Below, one piece after another: positions 1 to 5,169 of a DNA stretch of 35,861 nt. This DNA is from Nitrospirota bacterium (GTDB lineage: Bacteria > Nitrospirota > Thermodesulfovibrionia > Thermodesulfovibrionales > UBA6898): assembly GCA_016217695.1 (NCBI GenBank), contig JACRHE010000017.1, forward strand, positions 1-35,861. The letters run 5' to 3'. Every line of letters starts with the position of its first letter. Positions within the stretch are counted from its first letter, which is position 1. The translations under genes and the position numbers were made by a program. The notes under the pieces are model-generated. The model ran no database searches. It worked only from the letters and a program-made list of their open reading frames with translations, and was not told where the DNA came from.

Positions 1-1
1 C

Positions 2-58
2 ATATATGCTGTTGTTGCATGGGTTGTGTTTTTTATTAAACTGATTATGGGCAATTAA
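2..58 (+). CDS. C-terminal tail of a hydrophobic protein cut by the window edge
   Basis: A frame open from the left edge encodes a hydrophobic stretch (AVVAWVVFFIKLIMG) and ends in TAA at 56-58. It looks like the last transmembrane helix of a membrane protein whose main part lies outside the window. Only about 18 codons are visible, so chance cannot be excluded and no family can be named. Confidence 0.3.
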   Translation: MYAVVAWVVFFIKLIMGN

Positions 59-187
59 TCACATGGACAGTCGAGGGGGATGGATAAGGTCAATTGTCCC
101 TAATATTGTAGACTTTTTCGTGGAAAGCAGAGTAGATTATGCTACCATGGTGCCAATGGAGGAGAATAAGGAAGCGGGGTGTAGTAA

Positions 188-754
188 TTGTTGCGTCTAA
201 AGAATGAAATGACTGAAGCAGACATTGATAAGGCACTCTTGGAAGTCGAAAAAGGTCTGGAAAAATACTGTTGGATACAGGAGCAGTTTTACATGAATGA
301 TGTAACAGCAAATCGAGACTTTCAAAGAAAATATAATGGCTTCTACAGGGTCCGCAGAAGTGCCGAGTGGCAGATGGTGTATTACAGACTCATGGAAGAT
401 GCCAAGTCCAATGGGCTGGGCTTTCGAGACGTTCTCTTGGAGTTGAGGAAGCATACAGGATGGCTGGAAGCTTCCTTTGCGAGTAAGCTAATTGCTACGG
501 TTCATCCAGATCGGCCAAAAATTGATAGATTTGTTTTAAAAAATTTTGGCTTATCGCTACCACGTCGGAATGAAGCGGATCGAGAATCAAAGGCAGTAAT
601 GGTCTATGATGGCCTCATCAATAAATACATGGAGTTTATGTCTAGCTCCACAGCCCAAGTAATTTGTGCTCGGTTCGAAGCCAGATACCCTTGGGCGAAT
701 ATTACTGACCTGAAAAAGGTGGATTTGGTGCTTTGGCAAACAAGAATGACGTGA
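188..754 (+). CDS. Hypothetical protein, 188 aa, weakly DNA-glycosylase-like segment
   Basis: I do not recognise a named family. The frame is bounded by an in-frame TAA directly before the TTG at 188, with GGGGT about 8 bases upstream; an ATG at 209 is an alternative start without a clear ribosome site. The protein is soluble, charged and has no signal peptide. The central segment around residues 95-125 (ASFASKLIATVHPDRPKIDRFVLKNFGL region) resembles the helix-hairpin-helix part of small uncharacterised glycosylase-fold proteins, in which an invariant Asp follows a conserved helix. That is a weak impression only. It sits alone at the edge of a repeat-rich accessory region, which fits a recently acquired gene. 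Confidence 0.6.
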   Translation: MLRLKNEMTEADIDKALLEVEKGLEKYCWIQEQFYMNDVTANRDFQRKYNGFYRVRRSAEWQMVYYRLMEDAKSNGLGFRDVLLELRKHTGWLEASFASKLIATVHPDRPKIDRFVLKNFGLSLPRRNEADRESKAVMVYDGLINKYMEFMSSSTAQVICARFEARYPWANITDLKKVDLVLWQTRMT

Positions 755-894
755 CAACTGTTTGGAGTGGCTCGCGAGCGCTCATTATGCAACATTGAGA
801 ACATACAGATTATGCTGAAATGATATTCGTTTATCCGCAATAAATCGATGGCGTGAACTTAGTAATCCTTTTCGGCAATGGCGGTCCTGCGGTT

Positions 895-941
895 TTGAGA
901 TATATTCAAACCCTCCTCAAGAGGGCTAGAATATATCTCAA
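895..941. repeat. 47-base perfect double-stem hairpin
   Basis: Two perfect 13-base arms, 895-907 (TTGAGATATATTC) and 929-941 (GAATATATCTCAA), enclose a second perfect 5-bp stem, CCCTC (911-915) with GAGGG (921-925), around the loop CTCAA. No U-tract follows directly, so it is not a classical intrinsic terminator. The stretch 755-1020 holds no convincing gene; this hairpin is the only clear structure in it. It could be a small palindromic mobile element or a transcript 3'-end stabiliser for the gene ending at 754. Confidence 0.65.
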
Positions 942-1020
942 CGGGCCACTTCTTTTTTGTGTCAGCGAACTGCACCCACTTCCACTCTCCAAGGAAGCTT
1001 TCTCTTGGTAGCAGTCGATC

Positions 1021-1195
1021 TCATTTCTTGCCTGCCAGAAAATGTGAAAGCGTAAGAATATCAGTGGTTTCGTATCTTCCCAACTTCAGCAAATGTTTGT
1101 CTCCGGTCACGATTATATCCGCGCCTGCCTCAACAGCACATTCGAGTATCCGGTTGTCGGGATCATCCGCCAGAACTTTAAGACGCTTTGGCGGC
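1021..1195 (-). pseudogene. C-terminal part of a split PIN-domain toxin gene
   Basis: On the minus strand this segment encodes the C-terminal half of a VapC-type PIN ribonuclease: KVLADDPDNRILECAVEA, then GADIIVTGDKHLLKLGRY, then the usual final strand and helix, ending with a stop at 1021. The DPDN and GDKHLL acidic motifs are those of the PIN active site. The preceding part of the same protein is found about 0.9 kb away at 2041-2244, beyond an inserted cassette and a repeated 78-bp stretch. The frame continues upstream of 1195 into unrelated sequence, so the gene is broken here. Confidence 0.7.
1118..1195. repeat. Direct repeat copy 1 (internal PIN-gene segment, 78 bp)
   Basis: These 78 bases recur at 2041-2119 in the same orientation. 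They are identical except for one extra C in the second copy (GGGATCATCC here, GGGATCCATCC there). Sequence outside both ends differs immediately. The repeat belongs to the PIN toxin gene. The two copies bracket the antitoxin/RelE cassette at 1196-2040. Confidence 0.9.
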
Positions 1196-1295
1196 CTGGA
1201 GATAGAGGAAAAGATTGCCGGCGGGGTAAAGCGTTTGCTGAATAAGGACGGTTCAGATAAAATAGAGATAATCCAACAAAGAAGGAGGCAGGACA

Positions 1296-1508
1296 ATGGG
1301 AACAGGCACTATAACAATCACTCCTGATGCTTTGAAAATATTAATTAAAGAGACGTTCATTGAGGTTTTAAAGGAGAGAAGAGACCTCCTGGAGGATGCT
1401 GTCATTGAGGCGATTGAAGATATCGGCCTTGCAAGGGCAATCAGTGAAGGCATCAAAATGCCATCAGTAAAAAAAGCCGAGATATTCAAAGTCTTAGAGG
1501 GGGTATAA
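1296..1508 (+). CDS. Small hypothetical protein of a TA-like cassette (70 aa)
   Basis: The ORF is preceded by a strong ribosome site, GGAGG, at 1281-1285. It encodes a short acidic helical protein: residues 10-45 are rich in Leu, Glu and Lys and predict a long amphipathic helix, and the C-terminus reads SVKKAEIFKVLEGV. It ends one base before the antitoxin ORF at 1509, so the two are probably translated together. Proteins of this look are common as a first, uncharacterised gene ahead of Phd/RelE modules. I cannot assign a function; it may be a helper or part of a tripartite TA unit. Confidence 0.65.
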   Translation: MGTGTITITPDALKILIKETFIEVLKERRDLLEDAVIEAIEDIGLARAISEGIKMPSVKKAEIFKVLEGV

Positions 1509-1733
1509 ATGTCTACAGCATTAAAGCAAAAAGATATGATAAGTGTAAAACAGTATGTGACAGACGAGAAAGGGCATAAAATTGCCGCAATTCTCGACAT
1601 CAAGGAACTTGCAAGAATAAAAGAGCTGCTTGAAGACCTTTCTGATTTAAAAGTAATCGAAGACAGAGCAGCTGAGCCAGTAGAAGGTTATGAAGGATAC
1701 AGCCGCAAAAGAAAAGCCCGTCTGAATGTATAG
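1509..1733 (+). CDS. Phd/RelB-like antitoxin (74 aa)
   Basis: The protein begins with a short strand-helix region typical of antitoxin DNA-binding ends (VTDEKGHKIAAILDIKELARIKELLEDLSDLK), followed by an acidic, probably disordered C-terminus that would wrap the toxin. It overlaps the following RelE frame by eight bases, the usual arrangement of antitoxin before toxin. Role by family: neutralise the toxin and repress the operon. The partner toxin is frameshifted, so the antitoxin may be orphaned. The start is ATG at 1509, with GAGGGGG just upstream in the end of the previous gene. Confidence 0.75.
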   Translation: MSTALKQKDMISVKQYVTDEKGHKIAAILDIKELARIKELLEDLSDLKVIEDRAAEPVEGYEGYSRKRKARLNV

Positions 1734-1970
1734 GCTTAAAATCAAAAAATCTGCACAAAAAGAACTTGACGTCTTCCCTGATCAAATATTTATAAAACTC
1801 GACAAAGCTATCCTGTCCCTAAAAGAAGAGCCTTTACCTTTTCCACAGTCCAAAGAGCTTAAAGGTGAGAATAAACGCAGACTCAAAGTCGGAGATTATA
1901 GGGTTGTATTGAAGAGCAGAATCTTATAACCATTTTTCGAGTAAGACACCGTAAGGATGTCTACAGGTAA
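1726..1970 (+). pseudogene. RelE/ParE-type toxin with a C-terminal frameshift
   Basis: Residues 1-60 are a clear RelE-family mRNA interferase: a basic N-terminal strand (MYRLKIKKSAQKELD), LKGENKRRLKVGDYRVV, then a premature stop at 1927-1929. Moving to the +1 frame near 1905-1911 restores the expected end, in which IEEQNLITIFRVRHRKDVYR runs to a TAA at 1968-1970. This is the canonical last strand, with the catalytic-type RVRHRKDVYR motif. A single-base indel has therefore removed the C-terminal catalytic residues. Either the toxin is inactivated or the read has an assembly error. Confidence 0.8.
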
Positions 1971-1972
1971 GA

Positions 1973-2040
1973 ATGACTGACATGCAGAAAGCATTGCCTA
2001 AAGGGTGGAAGATGGCGAGGCAGAGGGAAGTTGCTGATAG
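1973..2040 (+). pseudogene. Short fragment resembling the start of a type I restriction specificity subunit
   Basis: Directly after the RelE remnant, an ATG opens a frame whose first 23 codons read like an HsdS amino end (the LPKGWK...EVAD pattern, compare the usual LPxGWxWxxLGEV). It runs straight into the second PIN-gene repeat at 2041, where homology stops. The similarity rests on about 15 residues, so the call is tentative. If right, the cassette once carried or was taken from next to a restriction-modification gene. Confidence 0.3.
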
Positions 2041-2119
2041 TCCGCGCCTGCCTCAACAGCACATTCGAGTATCCGGTTGTCGGGATCCATCCGCCAGAAC
2101 TTTAAGACGCTTTGGCGGC
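2041..2119. repeat. Direct repeat copy 2 (internal PIN-gene segment, 79 bp)
   Basis: Second copy of the 78-bp stretch at 1118-1195, with one extra base that shifts the PIN reading frame. On its right it continues into the upstream half of the PIN gene; on its left it abuts the cassette. Confidence 0.9.
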
Positions 2120-2244
2120 TTTAATACTGTGGCGACGGCGGCTATCTGGCGAACAGCTGCGGTTATGTGCTCAGCATCCCATCTGAACTTATCCTGAAGT
2201 TTGCCGGCCAGCTCAGTAAGTTGAAGCTGGAGGAATTGACACAT
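2041..2244 (-). pseudogene. Middle part of the split PIN-domain toxin gene
   Basis: Read on the minus strand from 2244, the frame encodes LTELAGKLQDKFRWDAEHI, a helical segment, then PPKRLKVLAD. This is the region just before the central acidic motif of VapC-like PIN proteins. Joined with 1195-1021 through the shared repeat it gives one continuous PIN protein lacking only about 40 N-terminal residues, including the first catalytic Asp (normally a DTN or DTS motif). The missing N-terminus would lie toward tRNA-Leu at 2277-2363, so the gene seems truncated at the tRNA 3' end and then interrupted by the 845-bp cassette. Confidence 0.7.
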
Positions 2245-2276
2245 GGGCCGGAAAGGTCATAAGGCATTGATTTTGT

Positions 2277-2363
2277 TGGTGCCGATGGAGAGAATCGAAC
2301 TCTCACGGGGTTGCCCCCACCGGATTTTGAGTCCGGCGCGTCTGCCAGTTCCACCACATCGGC
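2277..2363 (-). tRNA. tRNA-Leu (anticodon CAA)
   Basis: The reverse complement folds as a class II tRNA. The acceptor stem GCCGATG pairs with CATCGGC, the D-arm contains TGGTGGAACTGGCAGAC, the anticodon loop is CTCAAAA with CAA at 34-36 on a CCGGA/TCCGG stem, the variable arm is long, and the T-arm contains GTTCGATTC. A discriminator A and an encoded CCA follow (2277-2280). Its first 24 bases are repeated at 2638-2661 upstream, on the far side of a GIY-YIG gene. A truncated PIN gene lies just 3' of it. Confidence 0.95.
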
Positions 2364-2364
2364 A
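2340..2364. repeat. Direct repeat copy (5' end of tRNA-Leu)
   Basis: Twenty-five bases covering the tRNA 5' end plus one flanking base are identical to 2638-2662. The two copies are 298 bp apart and bracket the GIY-YIG gene. Confidence 0.9.
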
Positions 2365-2369
2365 TATAA

Positions 2370-2606
2370 TCAGAAAGATTTCAAAAATTCTTTGCCTGTT
2401 CCTGACTTAAGGTATTTTTCTCTTTCTCTTGCTCTAGCCCTGGTGCTGAATTTTTCTATTAATATGGTTTCAAATGGTGCATAGGTACGAGTAGTTCTTT
2501 CCTTTTTGGTATTATGTTCAGTAATTCTTCTGTCAGGATTATTAGTTAATCCCACATAAACATATTTTTTCTCCAGACTTCTGATGACATAAACATAACA
2601 CATCAT
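2370..2606 (-). CDS. Small GIY-YIG nuclease-domain protein (78 aa)
   Basis: The protein starts MMCYVYVIRS and shows the GIY-YIG core as VYVIRS...YVYVGLTNNPDRRITEHN. The Arg (DRR) and an acidic residue later in the chain are where the family keeps its metal-binding and catalytic residues. It consists of the domain alone, like UvrC-N/YhbQ-type single-domain proteins and the catalytic half of some homing endonucleases. The start at 2606 is chosen because upstream in-frame codons come from a 20-bp palindrome and a tRNA fragment. The stop lies only six bases before tRNA-Leu on the same strand, so both may be on one transcript. The flanking tRNA duplication suggests it moved in as a unit. Confidence 0.85.
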   Translation of the reverse strand: MMCYVYVIRSLEKKYVYVGLTNNPDRRITEHNTKKERTTRTYAPFETILIEKFSTRARAREREKYLKSGTGKEFLKSF

Positions 2607-2618
2607 TAATAGTGTGCG

Positions 2619-2638
2619 CCTGCCTGCCGGCAGGCAGG
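2619..2638. repeat. Perfect 20-bp GC-rich palindrome
   Basis: CCTGCCTGCCGGCAGGCAGG is its own reverse complement. It lies exactly between the tRNA 5' fragment (from 2638) and the GIY-YIG start region, so it may mark a recombination junction. Similar CCTGCCGGCAGG palindromes occur as dispersed repeats in several uncultured bacterial genomes (general knowledge, not checked here). Confidence 0.8.
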
Positions 2639-2662
2639 TCTGCCAGTTCCACCACATCGGCA
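2638..2662. repeat. Detached 5' fragment of tRNA-Leu (direct repeat copy)
   Basis: This 25-bp stretch is identical to the tRNA-Leu 5' end at 2340-2364, in the same orientation. It carries the acceptor 5' strand and D-arm start but nothing further, so it cannot make a tRNA. It marks the upstream border of the GIY-YIG module. Confidence 0.9.
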
Positions 2663-2740
2663 CAATATGAAAGACAGGCCTATAGTATACAAAAATATCT
2701 GATTCTTTGGGTATCCGGCGCGCCTTTCATGATGCCTATG

Positions 2741-2825
2741 AGCCGCCTGTCCTGCTCATGCTGAGGACCTGACCTATGGCAGGGACGAAGTCTTTTTTCC
2801 TGGACATTACGCGCGGCAGGATGCA
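2741..2825 (-). pseudogene. Detached copy of the ppaC 3' end (85 bp)
   Basis: Identical over 85 bases to 3484-3568, the last 28 codons of the pyrophosphatase gene. Reading on past the copy, the frame gives Gly-Gly-Ser and a TAG at 2736-2738, so this looks like the original gene end. The intact gene now ends in TGA formed at the junction with the inserted hicAB segment. Sequence from 2664 to 2740 and from 2826 to 2927 holds no gene that I can see. Confidence 0.9.
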
Positions 2826-2927
2826 GGTGCTGTTGCTTTCATTCTAATTTATCAAGCCCGAGGCCCAGTGCCCTATTTCAAATCTTCTCCTGGAGTTACA
2901 ACCTCATACCAACGCTTCGAACTATTC

Positions 2928-3143
2928 CTAAGCGAATGCCAGTTTACCTTTCGGCTTGGGTATTTCCCTCTGGAGTTCCTGAGCCGCCTCGATCCACTCA
3001 GCAATCACCATTTGGGCATTCTTTATGGCCTCTTCATATGTAGCGCCATCTGCCATGCAGCCTGGCAGTTCCGGCACTTCGGCGATATAGGCTTCATCCT
3101 CATCACTCCAGTAAACTATCACTTCATATCTATACATTTTCAC
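2928..3143 (-). CDS. hicB: HicB-family antitoxin (71 aa)
   Basis: The sequence is a compact HicB partial-RNase-H-fold domain: VIVYWSDEDEAYIAEVPEL, PGCMADGATYEEAIKNAQ, then a helix ending ELQREIPKPKG. The VPELPGCxxxGxTxEEA pattern is diagnostic. It overlaps the end of hicA by 14 bases, giving the hicA-hicB order on the minus strand. There is no C-terminal DNA-binding domain, so autoregulation would have to rely on the fold itself or on a partner. It neutralises HicA by binding and blocking its active site. Confidence 0.9.
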   Translation of the reverse strand: MKMYRYEVIVYWSDEDEAYIAEVPELPGCMADGATYEEAIKNAQMVIAEWIEAAQELQREIPKPKGKLAFA

Positions 3144-3390
3144 CCTCCTTATGGAGTTTGTATTTCAGTATCAGGTTTCTGACTTGCTTTACCTGATATG
3201 CCTTTGCCTTTCCGTCCTTAAGAGGCTGAAGATCAATAATCTCAGCAATTCCCTCTTTTGAGAAGATATGGTGGTCCCCCTTGATGCGACAAGCAAAACC
3301 AAAATCCATGATCAGCTTCTTTATATCATCAAATCTGATGTTTTTGTCTGAAAGACCAGAGAGAACTTTATCTAAAATATCTCTACCCAT
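3130..3390 (-). CDS. hicA: HicA-family mRNA interferase toxin (86 aa)
   Basis: HicA is a double-stranded-RNA-binding-fold toxin that cleaves mRNA, with catalysis by a His in a GxHxxF motif. Here the motif reads GDHHIF at about residues 38-43, followed by the strand IAEIIDLQPL and a C-terminal helix, KAYQVKQVRNLILKY. Length is at the upper end for the family. A TATACT -10-like sequence lies upstream at about 3410 on the minus strand. The gene pair sits between two copies of the ppaC 3' end, so it lies directly downstream of ppaC and might also be read from the ppaC transcript. Confidence 0.9.
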   Translation of the reverse strand: MGRDILDKVLSGLSDKNIRFDDIKKLIMDFGFACRIKGDHHIFSKEGIAEIIDLQPLKDGKAKAYQVKQVRNLILKYKLHKEGENV

Positions 3391-3481
3391 AGGTATTATC
3401 TTTATCGCTTAAGTATACCAAAATACACCTAACTGCGGAACACTCTCAGCGCTTCAAGAACCTAATTCTTCTGCTTCCTCA

Positions 3482-5146
3482 TCAGCCGCCTGTCCTGCTC
3501 ATGCTGAGGACCTGACCTATGGCAGGGACGAAGTCTTTTTTCCTGGACATTACGCGCGGCAGGATGCATCTGCCTTCCTCCACTTTCACATTAAACGCCT
3601 TCTCAACTATCCAGGTCTCACCCTTTAAAAGCACACGTTCATGGGACGCGCTCAAGGGGTTCGTTACCAGAAGGACTGTCAGATCATATCCATTTACGCC
3701 CCTAAGTCTCTCAAGTTCCAGAAGGAGCTCTTCTTCCCGGAGATCTATCTCCTTGCAGTCCAGGACCATCATCTGGCTGATCCCAAGCTTTTTGCCGCTG
3801 ATCAGGAACTCCTTGAAATCTGCCGCTATGAGTTCAGCTGCGGTCTTATCTTCAATATGGATGCTTGCATGCAGCAGCTCTTTGCCGTAATCCTTCAGGG
3901 AGACTCCTGCAATTTCTGCCAGCCTCTGGGCTGTCTGCCGGTCGCGGTCGGTTGTGGTGGAAAGGGTGAGCAGCAGGGTGTCGGAAAGAACGCCCGAAAG
4001 CAGCACCCCGGCGATCTCTGAAGGGATGTTTACCTGATGGAGGAACATCATCCCTGCTACGACAGTGCAGGTGCTCCCTATGGGATCGTTGTAAACATAT
4101 ATCGGAGCGACCGTGGAGATGTCTCCGACACGGTGGTGGTCTATGATCTCGAGTATCTCAGCGTCCTCGATGTTATCAACAGCCTGGGAGATCTCATTGT
4201 GGTCAACGAGGATAGCCCTTTTCCTGACAGGCTTCAGAAGATCGGTTCTTGTAATGAAGCCTATGAGACGATTGTCGCTGTCGACGACGACTGCAGAGCG
4301 GTATTCCGATTCGAGTATTTTTTTCCTCAATTCGTTCACCGGTGTATAGAGGCCGACAGATGAGGTACTCGAAGACATGATAGAGGCAACCGGCTCAGAC
4401 ATTGTCATGAGCTGGATTGTGGCAAAGGCATGATGGGGCGAGGAGATGAGCAGGGTGCCCTGCTGTTCCGCGGCTGAAATGACATCAGCGCCCAAAGGCA
4501 TGCCGTCGCTGACGATCAGGGCCGAGCAACCAGAGCGGATGAGGTCCATCTGTATGTCATACTGGTCCCCGATGATGACAACGTCACCGGGATTCACCCT
4601 GTTGAGGATCGTGCCTTTCTGCATGGCGGCGGTGAAGATCCTGCCGGTCAGGTGTTCAATCCTCCTGGAATTGCTGATGACCCTGCCTTCAAGCGTCTTG
4701 ATGAGTATATCGAGACTTAGCGGTGCCCGCGTAAGATCCGTAAACCCGACACTTTCCATGTAGTGTCTGGCTATGTCCTTTAACCCCACGATACCTGTGA
4801 CCCTGCCGTTGTCGTCAACAACCGGCAGGGAGCGCACGCCTGTTTCCTTCATCAGAAGTGACAGGGCCTGCACAGAATCGCGTTCCTGGATGGATACCGG
4901 TTTCTTGAAATCAAGGTCGCTGACAGTCGCCGCAAGGCTCTCTACCTCATTGGGCGCAGGGACTCCGAAACGGTCGAGTACGAACCTCGTCTCTTCATTC
5001 ATCTTCCCGGCCCTGGCAGGGGTAAAGAGATAGCGCCTGTCTGTCACGTTTTTAAAGTGCGCATAGCCTATGGCTGAACAGACCGAATCGGTGTCCGGAT
5101 TCTTGTGGCCTATGACATAAACAATCTTCGAGCTTTGTGTCGTCAT
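3482..5146 (-). CDS. ppaC: Manganese-dependent (family II) inorganic pyrophosphatase with CBS and DRTGG domains (554 aa)
   Basis: Hydrolyses pyrophosphate to two phosphates in the cytoplasm, with adenine-nucleotide control through its CBS domains. The N-terminal DHH domain shows GHKNPDTDS (His14, Asp18, Asp20). A CBS repeat spans roughly 82-135, a DRTGG-like domain 145-240, a second CBS 250-305, then DHN at 315 and the signature DHH at 336-338. The DHHA2 domain follows to the end. This CBS-DRTGG-CBS insertion is typical of clostridial and deltaproteobacterial enzymes. The final 28 codons are duplicated downstream at 2741-2825, and the stop codon is made at the junction with the hicAB insert. 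The stop of mnmE lies 23 bases upstream, so the two are probably cotranscribed. Confidence 0.95.
   Translation of the reverse strand: MTTQSSKIVYVIGHKNPDTDSVCSAIGYAHFKNVTDRRYLFTPARAGKMNEETRFVLDRFGVPAPNEVESLAATVSDLDFKKPVSIQERDSVQALSLLMKETGVRSLPVVDDNGRVTGIVGLKDIARHYMESVGFTDLTRAPLSLDILIKTLEGRVISNSRRIEHLTGRIFTAAMQKGTILNRVNPGDVVIIGDQYDIQMDLIRSGCSALIVSDGMPLGADVISAAEQQGTLLISSPHHAFATIQLMTMSEPVASIMSSSTSSVGLYTPVNELRKKILESEYRSAVVVDSDNRLIGFITRTDLLKPVRKRAILVDHNEISQAVDNIEDAEILEIIDHHRVGDISTVAPIYVYNDPIGSTCTVVAGMMFLHQVNIPSEIAGVLLSGVLSDTLLLTLSTTTDRDRQTAQRLAEIAGVSLKDYGKELLHASIHIEDKTAAELIAADFKEFLISGKKLGISQMMVLDCKEIDLREEELLLELERLRGVNGYDLTVLLVTNPLSASHERVLLKGETWIVEKAFNVKVEEGRCILPRVMSRKKDFVPAIGQVLSMSRTGG
3484..3568. 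repeat. Direct repeat copy within ppaC (85 bp)
   Basis: The end of the intact ppaC coding region, identical base for base to 2741-2825. Together the copies bracket 658 bp carrying hicA and hicB. Confidence 0.95.
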
Positions 5147-5169
5147 GATTTTTGAGCTGACCTCCTCAC

